Source of the DNA: Actinobacteria bacterium IMCC26256
GTDB lineage: Bacteria; Actinomycetota; Acidimicrobiia; IMCC26256
DNA: 64,000 nucleotides
Assembly (NCBI GenBank): GCA_001023575.1
Contig: CP011489.1
Location: 1,983,001-2,047,000, forward strand
Reading direction: 5' to 3'
The translations under genes were made by a program, and so were the position numbers. The notes under the pieces were generated by a model that worked only from the letters and a program-made list of their open reading frames with translations, ran no database searches and had not been told where the DNA came from. Shown here one piece after another: positions 25,371 to 35,186 of this stretch (the stretch's first letter is position 1; every line of letters starts with the position of its first letter).

Positions 25371-27131
25371 TCAGGATTGGGGCTGCGCAGCTCTCTCCGG
25401 AGACTCATCTGAGTCAGCAGCACTCAAACCCTTACTGGCCCCAACGAGCTCCTCATCACTTCGACGATCAAGTGGCACGAACCCCTCGGCGCTGGCAGCC
25501 GCAAGGCTCACAGGAGCAAAATCCCCCGCTGCTCGATAGACAAGATACCGAGGGACCCATCTAGGCAGGAACTTTGAATTGAATGAGAGCAGAGAGCCGA
25601 TCTGGAAATACGGGTCAAGGCGACGTACAAACCATGCAGTCACAACATCGCGAAGATCGCGATCCGCATCAGGTTCGATCAGCCCTTTGAACGCAGCAAA
25701 ATTCAGAGAGACCTCTTCGATGCCCTTGCCTCTTGCCCACTCAACGGCATCCACGATCATTAGTTCATTGACACCATTAGGGCCAACCTGGTCTCTACGC
25801 ATTGCATCGAGAGATAAACCGCGACCATCGCGGCAGGGTACATAGCGTTGAAATGCGAAGGGCTCACCACTTGGATCGCGCGCTACAACAATGACGCAGT
25901 CTGCATCCCTACCTGAGAGCAGTCCATCGAGAGCCATTGAGAATCCGCGCTCAGGATTACCGTCTAGATGTTTAGCGGATATGCCTCTTAGCGCTCGGCG
26001 CAGAGTTGGGTCTAGGCCGCCCTCGAGATGTATCTCAGTTGTTATGCCATGCCGACGCGTACGTGAGACTGCTTGACGCACTGGGCGCATCGGACGACCA
26101 TCAAGTTTGAATTCGGCAACGTTAATAACTGCTTCGTCGCCTAAGTACTGAGTACGCATTCCCTCCTCAATCCAATAATCAAGACGGTCACCACGCACCG
26201 CTATGGCGGCAGGCCTCCAGCCGTGAGCATCACAGCGCGCAATAAACCTACGGATCGCGTCGCCAGTGCTCGCCTCGTCGCCTACAGGGTCACCCGCAGC
26301 TAGGCCTACGCCATTTATATAGCGATAAGCAACCGCAGCGCGATGGTCGCCCGAGAATACATATCGCTTATCGTGGCGCAGAGCGAATGGATCGAGCGTG
26401 TCCCCGTCGGATCGCTGGACAAGCCCTCTAACCTTCTCGCGGTCCTCTTCATGGACAACAAAGCGGTCTGCTACCGGAGCAAGCGCAAGAATAACGATGC
26501 TCAGGATCGATAGGACTCCAAGAACTGTAAGAGAGGCTTGGAACCAAACCCCGAATGATCCGCTTACCGTCAGAGGACCCGAGAGACCAACTATCCGGGC
26601 GGAGACGTCCCTAATCGCGAGCCAAGGCGTAGGGTCGGGCGTAATTGAGGCCCGCCGCAGAAAGAGCCCGATCAACCCGTATACAAAAGTGATCGCAAGG
26701 ATTCGTGGAGCCCAGCGCAGAACGCTCGTGGCGCGAGCGCGCGGAACCTGCTCGCTAAATATGCCGCGACTACGCACCAGCACAAGAGCGACCGCCATCA
26801 TCACGATCGACTCTTCGATATCAAGCCCCTTAAACAGGTGAGTGACAATCGAGATACCAAGCAGACCCAGAGCGATTAGGAATGATGCTCGCCGCCGTCG
26901 CATAAGGCCACGCCCAACTAAAACAAGCGCAATTCCAATGAGAGCTGTTGCGCCAGCCGCTAGTTCACTAAACGACTCGCCAAAAGCAGAGGTGATGAGC
27001 GATGAGCGATCGCGGAGAGACGGGGTAAACGCGGAGAGGATGTTTATAACTCCGGCGATTACGACGACTAGCCCAAGGAAACGCGCAAATCTTCGCTTTC
27101 TGCGAGCGAGCCTTGCTTCCTGAGAGATCAC
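25371..27131 (-). CDS. MprF-like protein with DUF2156 (phosphatidylglycerol aminoacyltransferase) domain
   Basis: I start at GTG 27131, 4 bp after the ilvD stop, giving 586 aa; the longer frame overlaps ilvD. Residues about 10-260 contain some six to eight hydrophobic helices. From about residue 275 the DUF2156 (tandem GNAT-like) domain is visible: LRHDKRYVFSG, GVGLAAGDPVGDE, QRYVPCRDGRGLSLDAMRRD, NELMIVDAVEWA and RWVPRYLVYRA. MprF enzymes transfer lysine or alanine from tRNA onto phosphatidylglycerol. No lysyl-tRNA synthetase domain is attached, unlike mycobacterial LysX. It is co-directional with ilvD. Confidence 0.8.
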   Translation of the reverse strand: MISQEARLARRKRRFARFLGLVVVIAGVINILSAFTPSLRDRSSLITSAFGESFSELAAGATALIGIALVLVGRGLMRRRRASFLIALGLLGISIVTHLFKGLDIEESIVMMAVALVLVRSRGIFSEQVPRARATSVLRWAPRILAITFVYGLIGLFLRRASITPDPTPWLAIRDVSARIVGLSGPLTVSGSFGVWFQASLTVLGVLSILSIVILALAPVADRFVVHEEDREKVRGLVQRSDGDTLDPFALRHDKRYVFSGDHRAAVAYRYINGVGLAAGDPVGDEASTGDAIRRFIARCDAHGWRPAAIAVRGDRLDYWIEEGMRTQYLGDEAVINVAEFKLDGRPMRPVRQAVSRTRRHGITTEIHLEGGLDPTLRRALRGISAKHLDGNPERGFSMALDGLLSGRDADCVIVVARDPSGEPFAFQRYVPCRDGRGLSLDAMRRDQVGPNGVNELMIVDAVEWARGKGIEEVSLNFAAFKGLIEPDADRDLRDVVTAWFVRRLDPYFQIGSLLSFNSKFLPRWVPRYLVYRAAGDFAPVSLAAASAEGFVPLDRRSDEELVGASKGLSAADSDESPERAAQPQS

Positions 27132-27135
27132 AGGA

Positions 27136-28860
27136 CTAGATATTTGTAATCGCACCGAGCTCAGCACCCTGAGCAAGTCGCGCGTACTTGGCCAAGAAAC
27201 CTGATTTGTAGCGAGGCTCAGGGATAACCCACTCGGCGCGCCTGCGCTCAAGCTCCTCCTCATCAACGAGAAGATCAATGCTGTAGTTGGTCGCATCAAT
27301 AACTATGCGATCGCCGTCTTTCACAAACGCTATTGGGCCACCATCGACTGCCTCGGGCGAGATATGCCCAACACAGAATCCGTGCGTTCCACCCGAGAAT
27401 CGGCCGTCAGTAATGAGTGCCGAGTCGCCTCCGCGCCCCGCACCCTTCATGGCGCCGGTCACAGCGAGCATCTCGCGCATCCCGGGTCCACCCTTTGGAC
27501 CCTCGTAACGGATCACAACAACGTCACCGGCCTTGATCGAGCCGGCGAGAATCGCCTCCATGGCGAGTGCCTCTCCGTCAAAGACGCGCGCAGTTCCATC
27601 GAAGTGCGGGTGATCTAGCCCCGCAACCTTTACGACTCCACCCTGGGGAGCAAGCGATCCGCGCAGTATGGCGATACCGCCGTGCACATTGATCGGGTCG
27701 TTGAGGCCGTGGACAACATCTCCGTCGGGCTTTGGCGGGTCGAGGGCTTCAAGGTTCTCAGCGATCGTCTTTCCCGTAACGGTCATGCAGTCGCCATGGA
27801 GCAACCCAGCATTAAGTAGTTCGCGCATGACCACAGGGACTCCACCGATACGGTCGATGTCCGTCATGTGATACTTGCCGTGGGGCTTGGTATCTGCGAT
27901 ATGAGGAACCCGTGCCGCAATGCGGTTGAAGTCATCAAGATCAAGCTCAACGCGTGCTTCGTGTGCAATTGCAAGTAAGTGAAGAACTGCGTTGGTTGAA
28001 CCACCCAATGCCATTACAACCGAGATTGCATTCTCAAATGCCTTCTTGGTCATGATCTGGCGCGGGTGGATATCGTTGGCAATCAGGTTCATAACAGCGC
28101 GTCCACTCTCGAACGCGAAATCATCTCTACGAGAGTCAACCGCAGCCGGCGACGCGCTCCCCGGGAGCGACATTCCGATCGCCTCCCCAACTGATGCCAT
28201 GGTGTTGGCAGTAAACATTCCGGCGCATGATCCCTCGCTCGGGCAGGCGCGGCGCTCTATCTCGCCAAGTTCATTCTCAGTAATTGTGCCAGCGGCGCAG
28301 GCGCCTACAGCCTCGAAGACACTCACGATGTCGAGAGTTTGATCTCCAAGGTGGCCAGGAAGAATTGATCCTCCATATACGAAGACCGATGGGAGGTCCA
28401 TGCGAGCGGCGGCCATCAACATTCCGGGGAGACTCTTGTCGCAGCCGGCAAAACTCACAAGAGCGTCGAAGCGTTCGGAGTGCATCACACACTCAACCGA
28501 GTCGGCAATAATCTCGCGACTAACTAGCGAGCCCCGCATGCCTTCGTGCCCCATAGAGATTCCATCCGAGACTGCGATTGTTACAAACTCGAGAGGGAAT
28601 CCCCCTGCATCTCGCACACCCTGCTTTGCCCGCTTAGCGAGCCGGTCGAGAGGCATATTGCAAGGCGTCACCTCGTTCCAAGATGAGGCAACGCCTACCT
28701 GAGACTTGCCCCAGTCGTCGTCGGTCATCCCAACAGCACGCAGCATCGCCCGGGCCGGGGCGCGCGACATGCCGTCGGTAACTTCGCCGCTCCGGGGCTT
28801 CATGTTGGGGGTATTCACGTTGGGGGTCTGGTTGCCGGGTGTCTGGTCTTCAGTCGTCAT
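27136..28860 (-). CDS. ilvD: Dihydroxy-acid dehydratase
   Basis: From the ATG at 28860 the protein has 574 aa. Fe-S cluster cysteines are in [11 protein letters not shown] and [17 protein letters not shown], and the substrate loop [16 protein letters not shown] is present. It dehydrates dihydroxy-isovalerate and -methylvalerate to the 2-oxo acids. The first ~25 residues are a TP/N-rich extension from a 15-bp repeat and are probably dispensable. TACGCT lies 7 nt before the start, indicating a leaderless transcript. IlvD, IlvB, IlvN and IlvC in this window together give the full common pathway apart from the aminotransferase and IlvA. Confidence 0.95.
   Translation of the reverse strand: MTTEDQTPGNQTPNVNTPNMKPRSGEVTDGMSRAPARAMLRAVGMTDDDWGKSQVGVASSWNEVTPCNMPLDRLAKRAKQGVRDAGGFPLEFVTIAVSDGISMGHEGMRGSLVSREIIADSVECVMHSERFDALVSFAGCDKSLPGMLMAAARMDLPSVFVYGGSILPGHLGDQTLDIVSVFEAVGACAAGTITENELGEIERRACPSEGSCAGMFTANTMASVGEAIGMSLPGSASPAAVDSRRDDFAFESGRAVMNLIANDIHPRQIMTKKAFENAISVVMALGGSTNAVLHLLAIAHEARVELDLDDFNRIAARVPHIADTKPHGKYHMTDIDRIGGVPVVMRELLNAGLLHGDCMTVTGKTIAENLEALDPPKPDGDVVHGLNDPINVHGGIAILRGSLAPQGGVVKVAGLDHPHFDGTARVFDGEALAMEAILAGSIKAGDVVVIRYEGPKGGPGMREMLAVTGAMKGAGRGGDSALITDGRFSGGTHGFCVGHISPEAVDGGPIAFVKDGDRIVIDATNYSIDLLVDEEELERRRAEWVIPEPRYKSGFLAKYARLAQGAELGAITNI
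28802..28846 (-). repeat. 15-bp imperfect tandem repeat in the ilvD N-terminus
   Basis: Three diverged units (28802, 28817, 28832) with a TTGGGGGT core encode the [10 protein letters not shown]-like stretch at the start of IlvD. Confidence 0.75.
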
Positions 28861-28867
28861 GGCCCCA

Positions 28868-28873
28868 AGCGTA
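28868..28873 (-). promoter_or_regulatory. -10 element (TACGCT) of ilvD
   Basis: TACGCT on the minus strand ends 7 nt before the ATG at 28860; no Shine-Dalgarno is present. Confidence 0.5.
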
Positions 28874-28907
28874 CAGGGCGACTCCACCCTGCCCTATGCC
28901 CGGGCCG

Positions 28908-28913
28908 TAGGCT
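28908..28913 (+). promoter_or_regulatory. -10 element (TAGGCT) of the F420-type oxidoreductase gene
   Basis: TAGGCT ends 7 nt before the ATG at 28921, mirroring the ilvD box 35 bp away on the other strand. Confidence 0.5.
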
Positions 28914-28920
28914 CCGCCCC

Positions 28921-29937
28921 ATGAAGGTAGACGCTCCCCTCGTTGCCCTTGGGCTCAATGCGGTACCCGAGATGGCCCGCAAGATTGAGTCCCTTGGTTA
29001 TGACGGCGCATTTACCTTTGAGGGGCCGCATGATCCGTTCTTCCCGCTTGCGCTGGCGGCCGAGCACACCGAACATATCGAGTTGATGACCGCAGTGGCG
29101 ATTGCCTTTGCCCGCAACCCGATGACGATCGCGAACATATCTAGAGACCTAAATGACCTATCAGGCGGGCGCATGATTACCGGCCTTGGATCTCAGGTGA
29201 AGCCACACATCGAGCGCCGCTTCTCCATGCCCTGGTCGCAACCCGCTGCGCGCATGCGTGAGTTTGTTCTGGCGCTCCAAGCGATCTGGAGCGCATGGCA
29301 AGATCGCACACCGCTGCAATTCGAGGGCGAGCATTATCGACACACGCTGATGACTCCCTTCTTCGATCCTGGGCCAAGCGAGTTTGGAAAACCGCGGGTG
29401 CACCTCGCTGGGGTTGGGCCTGCGATGACAGAGGTTGCGGGCGAGGTAGCCGATGGGTTCTTGATACATCCATTTAGTACGCCCGAATTCGTAAAAGATG
29501 TAACCCTCCCCGCCCTTTCTCGCGGAGCCGCTCGTGTAGGTCGCTCAGTAGGCGACCTTGAACTGACGTGGCCGGTGATGGTTATCAGTGGAGAGACAGA
29601 AGAAGCCTTCGCTACAGCCGAGCTGATAGTGCGAACTCAAATCGCTTTCTATGCATCTACCCCGGCGTATCGCGTAGTGCTCGAGCACCACGGCCTAGGA
29701 GAGATTCAAACCGTGCTCCACCGCATGACACGCGAGGGCAACTGGGCGGATATGCCAGGAATGATCAACGATGAAGTGCTTGATCTATTTGCAGTGCGTG
29801 GCGAACTCAAGAAGGTCGCACCCGGATTACTAGAGCGCACACTCGGGGTAGTGGATCGCGTATCGATCAATGCTCCATACGAGAGTGATCCTGGAGCATG
29901 GTCACAGGTTGTTTCCGAGATAAAAGCCACTCTCTAG
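28921..29937 (+). CDS. LLM-class F420-dependent oxidoreductase
   Basis: A 338-aa complete luciferase-like protein. Motifs include SLGYDGAFTFEGPHDPFFP near residue 25, IELMTAVAIAFARNPMT, SGGRMITGLGSQVKPH near residue 80 and HLAGVGPAMTEVAGEVADG near residue 160. The pattern resembles the TIGR03617 subfamily of F420-dependent enzymes common in mycobacteria and other actinobacteria. The substrate is unknown. The gene is divergent from ilvD with both promoters in a 60-bp spacer, but a functional link is not implied. Confidence 0.88.
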   Translation: MKVDAPLVALGLNAVPEMARKIESLGYDGAFTFEGPHDPFFPLALAAEHTEHIELMTAVAIAFARNPMTIANISRDLNDLSGGRMITGLGSQVKPHIERRFSMPWSQPAARMREFVLALQAIWSAWQDRTPLQFEGEHYRHTLMTPFFDPGPSEFGKPRVHLAGVGPAMTEVAGEVADGFLIHPFSTPEFVKDVTLPALSRGAARVGRSVGDLELTWPVMVISGETEEAFATAELIVRTQIAFYASTPAYRVVLEHHGLGEIQTVLHRMTREGNWADMPGMINDEVLDLFAVRGELKKVAPGLLERTLGVVDRVSINAPYESDPGAWSQVVSEIKATL

Positions 29938-30017
29938 CAGCGCTAAAAAAGGCTATTTGAAGGTTCTTTTGGGTAATTTCTCTTGAGCGGTTTCTAGTTT
30001 TCTAGAGAACTCCGCGG

Positions 30018-30764
30018 CTATGCAGTATCGACCCGCAGGAAAGTCTCAGCGCGTCGCTCGTCATCAAGCCCTGCTAGCGCGGCGTTGGCCCGAGCCCACT
30101 CTCTAACAAGCGTCTCAATCATCTTGGGGTCTGCGTGCTGACTCTCATGACACATGAGAGCAGCGATCTTTCGGTCTATAGCGTTCGTAATATCAACTGC
30201 TGTATTTGAGTTTGGGTGCGCCATTACATAGACCTCGCGTGCAGCCCACGGCTCAAATCCCTCATCTAATAACTCAGGGTGAGCAAATGGGTTACGCGCA
30301 TCTGGGTAGACCGCTGCCATCGCTGCTTCGCCGGTTGCAAGATGATCCGGGTGGCTTGCGTAGATGCGATCCCAGTTTCGCTCGGGCGACTGGATGAGCA
30401 CTCGGTTTGGCTTGACCTTACGAATAACGCGAGAGAGGTCCCGGCGCAGTTCGATCGATGCCAAGACGCGTCCGTCGGGGTGAGCAAGGAAGTGCAGATC
30501 GGTTACCCCGACCTTCGCTGCTGCATCCGTCTGCTCCCGTCTGCGGATCTGACCCATCTCTGCACGGGTAATCGTGTTATCAGAACCCCCTGCATCGCCG
30601 TCAGTGACCAAGCAGTAGGAGACCTCGATCCCAGCATCGGTCCATGTCGCTATGGATCCGGCAGCGCCAAAATCAACATCATCTGGATGGGCAGAGACAA
30701 CGAGGATTCTCTCAATGCCGTCATCAAGACTCATGCGGTACTGACTATCAGTGTTATCGCTCAT
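30018..30764 (-). CDS. PIG-L family deacetylase
   Basis: The 248-aa protein has the zinc site of LmbE/PIG-L enzymes: VVSAHPDDVDFG at residues 22-33 and HPDHLATGEAA near residue 135. Family members include MshB (mycothiol synthesis) and Mca (mycothiol conjugate amidase), and this size and motif style fit either; the window gives no way to decide. It is the last gene of a 4-nt-overlap chain gatC-gatA-gatB, so it is cotranscribed with the amidotransferase. Confidence 0.87.
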   Translation of the reverse strand: MSDNTDSQYRMSLDDGIERILVVSAHPDDVDFGAAGSIATWTDAGIEVSYCLVTDGDAGGSDNTITRAEMGQIRRREQTDAAAKVGVTDLHFLAHPDGRVLASIELRRDLSRVIRKVKPNRVLIQSPERNWDRIYASHPDHLATGEAAMAAVYPDARNPFAHPELLDEGFEPWAAREVYVMAHPNSNTAVDITNAIDRKIAALMCHESQHADPKMIETLVREWARANAALAGLDDERRAETFLRVDTA

Positions 30765-32239
30765 GCGAGACCTGCATCGAGGAGACGATTGAGGAGAGCA
30801 GGGTTACCCTGGCCTTTGCTTGCCTTCATTGCCTCGCCCATTAGGAATCCTCGCTTCTTCTTCTGTGCCTTCTCGTCTCCGGTGCGGTACTCGGCTACTG
30901 CATCAGGATTGGCCTCTAGAACTCCAGCGATAATTGCAGCAAGTGCTCCTTCGTCTGAGACCTGTGCAAGTCCGCGAGCACTTGCAACATCGCTAGGCGC
31001 ACCCTCCCCTGCGAGGCAACCAGCTAAGACCTCTTTTGCCTGCGAGCGTGATATCGCTCCATCGCCGACTAAGCCGACCAACTCAGCGAGAGCAATCGGC
31101 GAGAGCGCCCATGAATTCGGCTCGCTACCAGTCTCGTTTCCATACGCGAGCAGCTCTCCGGTACACCAGTTGACGACATCTCGAGCAGAGCCTGAGGCCA
31201 GCGCCGCTACAGATTCCTGCGCATAATCAGAGAGCGCTGGATTAGCGACAAGCACTCGCGCATCATGCTCGGCGACCTGCCACTCGGCGACTATTCGCTC
31301 CCGCAGCGCTGCAGGCAACTCTGGTATCGCAGCGCGCGCAGCCGCACGCATTTCATCCGTCGGTGCTACCGGCGCAAGGTCGGGCTCTGGAAAGAACCGG
31401 TAATCCGATGAGCCCTCTTTGCTACGCATGCCGTGAGTAATGCCCTCAGATTCGTCCCAATGGCGCGTCTCTTGAACAATGCGCTCGCCGGTATTTGTTG
31501 CGATTGTCTGTCGCTCAACTTCGTAATCGATAGCGCGGCCAAGCGAACGAATGGAGTTCATGTTCTTGATCTCAACCTTTGTGCCGAGCTGCGTTGTCCC
31601 GACTGGTCGAATAGATACGTTCGCGTCTACCCGCATCGAGCCCTCCTCCATCTTCACATCGGAGACACCAATCGCAAGCAGGACTGCTCGCAATTCGCTT
31701 ACATAACCGCGTGCCTGCTCTGAGGAGCGCATCGCCGGGTGGCTTACGATCTCCATGAGAGGAACACCAGCGCGGTTGTAATCAACGAGCGAGTGGTCTG
31801 CATCATGGATGCGCCCACCTCCGCCGACGTGAGTGGACTTACCAGTGTCCTCCTCCATATGCGCACGCTCAATACCGATGCGCTCGCCATCAACCTCGAT
31901 CCATCCCTCGGCACAGATCGGTTCGTCGTATTGACTCGTCTGAAAATCCTTGGGCATATCCGGGTAGAAATAATTCTTCCGGTGAAATATCGATCGCTGA
32001 GGAACCGTGAAGTTGAGTGCCTCTCCGATACGCAGTGCAAAATCAACGACCCTCTCATTCAAGACAGGGAGCGAGCCCGGGAGCCCTAAACAGACTGGGC
32101 AGATATTGGTATTGGGCTCAGAACCAAACTCGTTAGCGCAGGCGCAGAACAGTTTCGTTTTTGTTGCAAGCTCGACATGGACCTCTAGGCCAATTACGGT
32201 CTCGTATTGGATCTCGGCCTGTACCTCGTTGCTGCTCAT
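30761..32239 (-). CDS. gatB: Asp-tRNA(Asn)/Glu-tRNA(Gln) amidotransferase subunit B
   Basis: This 492-aa protein starts with [20 protein letters not shown] and has [35 protein letters not shown] and [14 protein letters not shown], all GatB kinase-domain signatures. The C-terminal tail after about residue 330 is the helical/YqeY-like part, ending [13 protein letters not shown]. GatB binds mischarged tRNA and phosphorylates its carboxylate before amidation. 4-nt overlaps join it to gatA upstream and the PIG-L gene downstream. Confidence 0.97.
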   Translation of the reverse strand: MSSNEVQAEIQYETVIGLEVHVELATKTKLFCACANEFGSEPNTNICPVCLGLPGSLPVLNERVVDFALRIGEALNFTVPQRSIFHRKNYFYPDMPKDFQTSQYDEPICAEGWIEVDGERIGIERAHMEEDTGKSTHVGGGGRIHDADHSLVDYNRAGVPLMEIVSHPAMRSSEQARGYVSELRAVLLAIGVSDVKMEEGSMRVDANVSIRPVGTTQLGTKVEIKNMNSIRSLGRAIDYEVERQTIATNTGERIVQETRHWDESEGITHGMRSKEGSSDYRFFPEPDLAPVAPTDEMRAAARAAIPELPAALRERIVAEWQVAEHDARVLVANPALSDYAQESVAALASGSARDVVNWCTGELLAYGNETGSEPNSWALSPIALAELVGLVGDGAISRSQAKEVLAGCLAGEGAPSDVASARGLAQVSDEGALAAIIAGVLEANPDAVAEYRTGDEKAQKKKRGFLMGEAMKASKGQGNPALLNRLLDAGLA

Positions 32240-33666
32240 GCCACACCGCCTGCTGCCTCAATAGCGCGTGCAACTCTGAACATGACTGACTCGCCAAGGG
32301 CTGGGGCCAGGACCTGGACGCCGATTGGCATTGCGTCGCTACCCAATCCAAACGGAATACTCATCGCTGGGTGGCCTGCAAGGTTGGATGCAATCGTGCA
32401 GATATCGGAGAGGTACATCGAGAAGGGGTCCTCAGTTTTTGCGCCGAACTTGAATGCCGTGGTGGGCGTAGTCGGCGAGAGCAATACGTCAAAACGCTCG
32501 TATGCAGCGGCGAAGTCGCGAATGATCAACGTTCGCACTCGCTGTGCTTGAGCGTAATACGCATCGTAGAACCCAGCCGATAATGCATAGGTGCCGAGCA
32601 TGATCCGCCGCTTTACCTCTGCACCAAAACCTGCATCGCGTGTCGCGGAGTTCATCTCGTAAACATCGTCACCGTCAACACGTAAGCCGTAACGCACGCC
32701 GTCGTAGCGAGCAAGGTTGCTCGATGCCTCAGCAGGAGCGATTAAGTAATACGCCGATAGGCCGTAGATGCAGCTCGGGACCGAGATGCGCTCGACTATC
32801 GCACCCTGGGCCTCAAGGGCCGAGGCAGCACGCTCTACCGCTGCGCGCACCTCTGGGTCGATCCCCTCCACATCTGTTAGCTCCGTTACCAAACCAACGC
32901 GAAGCCCCGCGACATCTGTGCCGTCGTTGAGCAGCGCTGTGGGTGAAGCAGCAATCGAGGTGGAGTCCATGCGGTCGTGGCCAGAGATCACGTCGAGGAG
33001 CAAGGCTGCATCGTTGACCGTTGCTGCGAATGGCCCAATCTGATCGAGGCTTGAAGCAAAGGCGATGAGTCCATAACGAGATACGACTCCGTAGGTTGGC
33101 TTCACACCTACTACTCCGCAGAATGATGCTGGCTGGCGAATCGAGCCACCGGTATCCGAACCAAGCGAGAGTGGTGCGAAGCGGGCTGCTACTGCCGCTG
33201 CTGATCCACCACTCGACCCGCCAGGTACGCGCGAGAGATCGAGCGGATTGAGTGTCGGCCCAAAGGCTGAGTTCTCCGTGGATGATCCCATTGCGAATTC
33301 GTCGAGGTTTGTCTTACCAACGGCTACTCCCCCCGCTGCCGTCACGCGCTCTACAACCGTCGCGTTATAGGGGGGCAACCAGCCGTCGAGGATTCTTGAT
33401 GAGCATGTAGTGGGGACTCCGCGCGTGCAGAGGTTGTCTTTAAGTGCAACAGGGACACCTGCGAGTGGCCCCGGGTCTTCTCCGCGAGCGACTTTGGCAT
33501 CCACTGCATCTGCTTGTGCGAGAGCGGCATCGGCGGTCACATGGTTAAAGGCATGTATCTCGCCCTCGCGACTAGCAATAGTTGCAAGATGCTCCTCTGC
33601 GACGGAGCGAGCGGTGCGTTCGCCGCTACGGACTGCTGCTGCGATCTCAACTGCAGAGCGCATCAC
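32236..33666 (-). CDS. gatA: Asp-tRNA(Asn)/Glu-tRNA(Gln) amidotransferase subunit A
   Basis: The 476-aa glutaminase subunit has catalytic Lys in [14 protein letters not shown], cis-Ser in [16 protein letters not shown] and nucleophile Ser in [12 protein letters not shown]. The following [20 protein letters not shown] distinguishes GatA from other amidases such as the one at 16895. It releases ammonia from glutamine and channels it to GatB. It overlaps gatC by 4 nt. Confidence 0.97.
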   Translation of the reverse strand: MMRSAVEIAAAVRSGERTARSVAEEHLATIASREGEIHAFNHVTADAALAQADAVDAKVARGEDPGPLAGVPVALKDNLCTRGVPTTCSSRILDGWLPPYNATVVERVTAAGGVAVGKTNLDEFAMGSSTENSAFGPTLNPLDLSRVPGGSSGGSAAAVAARFAPLSLGSDTGGSIRQPASFCGVVGVKPTYGVVSRYGLIAFASSLDQIGPFAATVNDAALLLDVISGHDRMDSTSIAASPTALLNDGTDVAGLRVGLVTELTDVEGIDPEVRAAVERAASALEAQGAIVERISVPSCIYGLSAYYLIAPAEASSNLARYDGVRYGLRVDGDDVYEMNSATRDAGFGAEVKRRIMLGTYALSAGFYDAYYAQAQRVRTLIIRDFAAAYERFDVLLSPTTPTTAFKFGAKTEDPFSMYLSDICTIASNLAGHPAMSIPFGLGSDAMPIGVQVLAPALGESVMFRVARAIEAAGGVA

Positions 33667-33980
33667 GCCTCACCCATGATCCGCGGCACGCGAAAGCGCC
33701 CCTCTTCAGCGGAAGGCGCTGCTGCTAGTACTTCATCGCGATCAAGGCTTGGGCCTATGACATCCTCACGCAGCACATTCGTGACGGGGAGCGGGTGAGC
33801 GGTAGTGGGTACGCCATCTAAGTCAAGGCTTGAAATATCTGTGGCGTGGCCGAGAATGGCAGTAAGTTGCTCAGCGAACTCCCCTACTTCATCAGGGGTA
33901 AGCGCAAGGCGAGCAAGCATTGCAACGTGCTCAACATCAGATCGCGTAATGCTCACTTGCTCATTTGACTGCTTGGCCAT
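33663..33980 (-). CDS. gatC: Asp-tRNA(Asn)/Glu-tRNA(Gln) amidotransferase subunit C
   Basis: The 105-aa protein shows the GatC core [20 protein letters not shown] and [20 protein letters not shown], then the loop with [18 protein letters not shown]. It stabilises GatA and is the first gene of the gat operon. TAGACT lies 6 nt before its ATG, so the operon transcript may be leaderless. Confidence 0.95.
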   Translation of the reverse strand: MAKQSNEQVSITRSDVEHVAMLARLALTPDEVGEFAEQLTAILGHATDISSLDLDGVPTTAHPLPVTNVLREDVIGPSLDRDEVLAAAPSAEEGRFRVPRIMGEA

Positions 33981-33986
33981 CTCCTG

Positions 33987-33992
33987 AGTCTA
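33987..33992 (-). promoter_or_regulatory. -10 element (TAGACT) of the gatCAB operon
   Basis: TAGACT ends 6 nt before the gatC ATG at 33980. Confidence 0.5.
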
Positions 33993-34050
33993 CGGTTTCG
34001 CATCACTCAATCGCCGTGCCGGGAGTTCGGTGGCCGACCGGACGCCCTCG

Positions 34051-34089
34051 AACTACTTACTGGAGCTACTCACTGGAACTATTTATAGG
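34051..34089. repeat. 13-bp tandem repeat re-iterating the ferredoxin stop
   Basis: Units at 34051, 34064 and 34077 share ACTACTYACTGG. The last unit is the real 3' end of the ferredoxin gene with its TAG at 34079-34081; the other two lie downstream and each keeps a TAG at the same place. Confidence 0.9.
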
Positions 34090-34390
34090 GGTCGTTACTC
34101 CCGAGCGGATGAACCCACCAAGACTCCTCAGCCGGACTCCACTCGGTATCAACGATGATGCAGTTTACTGGGCAGACTGGCGGCAGGCACTTGCCGCATC
34201 CGCTGCAGAGTTCCGGGATGATGATGACATCCATACCGTGGTTAAAGATCGCCCCAAACTGAGGTGGGCAGGCACGCAGACAGGCGTCGCAGTTGATGCA
34301 GGTCTCCATATCGATGCGCAGCGGGGCAGGCTGCCACTTCGGGTTGCGAGTCCTCGACTCAACCCGCTCTTCACGAGCCTCAGATGCCAT
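34079..34390 (-). CDS. Two-cluster 4Fe-4S ferredoxin
   Basis: The 103-aa protein has two CxxCxxCxxxC/P-type sites: CINCDACLRACP near residue 31 and CSGCGKCLPPVCP near residue 62. The second has an extra residue before its last Cys. There are N- and C-terminal extensions of about 25 residues (the tail has the Trp-rich EESWWVHPLG). It should be a low-potential electron carrier; partners could be the P450 or oxidoreductases elsewhere, but none is adjacent. TACGAT 7 nt before the ATG suggests a leaderless start. Confidence 0.92.
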   Translation of the reverse strand: MASEAREERVESRTRNPKWQPAPLRIDMETCINCDACLRACPPQFGAIFNHGMDVIIIPELCSGCGKCLPPVCPVNCIIVDTEWSPAEESWWVHPLGSNDPYK

Positions 34391-34397
34391 GCTCCAA

Positions 34398-34403
34398 ATC
34401 GTA
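34398..34403 (-). promoter_or_regulatory. -10 element (TACGAT) of the ferredoxin gene
   Basis: TACGAT ends 7 nt before the ATG at 34390 and lies just past the end of the SOS-linked mini-ORF. Confidence 0.45.
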
Positions 34404-34416
34404 GGACAGCGTGCGC

Positions 34417-34521
34417 CTATCTCCGCAACCCGCGAGCACCGGCAGAATCGAAGCAGTCAACCTCCATAGAGGCAAAGCAGGCCTCGAGTTCTGTGGTGAG
34501 TTGATCCAGTTGGTCGAACAT
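34417..34521 (-). CDS. 34-residue ORF under a LexA box; possible DUF222/HNH N-terminal remnant
   Basis: The ORF reads MFDQLDQLTTELEACFASM, continues EVDCFDSAGARGLRR and stops at TAG. Its ATG lies inside a consensus LexA palindrome, 7 nt after a perfect TATAAT, so the transcript would be leaderless and SOS-controlled. The residue pattern resembles, by eye, the opening of actinobacterial DUF222/HNH endonuclease proteins, some of which are known to be LexA-linked (REP13E12 elements of Mycobacterium tuberculosis). The rest of such a gene is missing. It is therefore either a truncated remnant or a genuine small SOS protein; no database search was possible. Confidence 0.45.
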   Translation of the reverse strand: MFDQLDQLTTELEACFASMEVDCFDSAGARGLRR

Positions 34522-34529
34522 ATGTTCGA
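34514..34529. promoter_or_regulatory. LexA/SOS box
   Basis: TCGAACATATGTTCGA is a perfect 16-bp palindrome and fits the Gram-positive/actinobacterial LexA consensus CGAAC-N4-GTTCG exactly. It covers the predicted transcription and translation start of the 34-codon ORF on the minus strand; on the plus strand it is 141 bp before the SCP2 gene. Confidence 0.85.
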
Positions 34530-34534
34530 TTATA
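34529..34534 (-). promoter_or_regulatory. Consensus -10 (TATAAT) overlapping the SOS box
   Basis: TATAAT on the minus strand abuts the LexA palindrome and ends 7 nt before the ATG at 34521. It is the only perfect -10 I found next to a start in this window. Confidence 0.6.
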
Positions 34535-34670
34535 AAACAGGGGTGTGACATTTAAGGAACAGCCCCGGTAGATGGCACTCAGGGCTGCCCCTCGCTAACA
34601 TCAGCGCGTGCTGCCACGACCTCGTGCCAGCGCTTCTCGACATCCAACCTCAACGTAATTAGGAGACACT

Positions 34671-35075
34671 GTGTCTAAGTATCCATTCCTGTCCGATGAG
34701 TGGTTCGCAGCCGTTGAAGTGCTCATCCAAGACCATGGCGATGAGGCACCTGCACACGCCAACATGGTCATGAACCTCACCGTTACAGATACTCCATTCG
34801 GCGCAGAGCGTCAGTTACACATGGGGGCTAGCGATGGCAAGGGACGCGTAGGCGTCGGGCACGACGACGCCGGCGAGATCACCATCACAACTGACTACGA
34901 CACAGCCAAGCAGATCTTTATCTCGGGTGATCCACAGGCTGGGATGCAGGCCATGATGTCTGGCAAGTTGAAGATTCAGGGCGATATGTCCAAGCTCATG
35001 TCAATGGCTCAGCAAGGTGGCGCCCCTGCTGGAGGCCCAGCACTTGCAGAGGCGATCCAGGGAATTACCGAGTAG
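34671..35075 (+). CDS. SCP2 sterol-binding domain protein
   Basis: This 134-aa single-domain protein begins MSKYPFLSDEWFAAVEVL and has the SCP2 hallmark ITITTDYDTAKQIFISGDPQ followed by AMMSGKLKIQGDMSKLMSM. Such proteins bind sterols, fatty acids or acyl-CoAs; many actinobacteria have several. A GTG start is supported by AGGAG 5 nt upstream. Weakly suggestive context is the SDR and MaoC pair further on, which belong to lipid metabolism. Confidence 0.88.
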   Translation: MSKYPFLSDEWFAAVEVLIQDHGDEAPAHANMVMNLTVTDTPFGAERQLHMGASDGKGRVGVGHDDAGEITITTDYDTAKQIFISGDPQAGMQAMMSGKLKIQGDMSKLMSMAQQGGAPAGGPALAEAIQGITE

Positions 35076-35186
35076 TTCTCTCCCTCCAAATTACATAGGA
35101 CTATCGGTCCTTATGAAATAGAGCATTACTCCCTGAGAGCGGAGGCCGAGAGGCATCCGTTTTCGCGTTATAGCGTCGCAACTGCG

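Noticed and set aside
30279-31226. Long plus-strand open frame over the PIG-L and gatB genes
   Set aside because: Antisense to two clearly homologous genes joined by a 4-nt overlap; its translation shows no domain and is Cys/Arg-rich noise.
34514-34529. SOS box as the operator of the SCP2 gene
   Set aside because: It is 141 bp from that start, which has its own AGGAG site, whereas the minus-strand TATAAT and ATG fit the box exactly.
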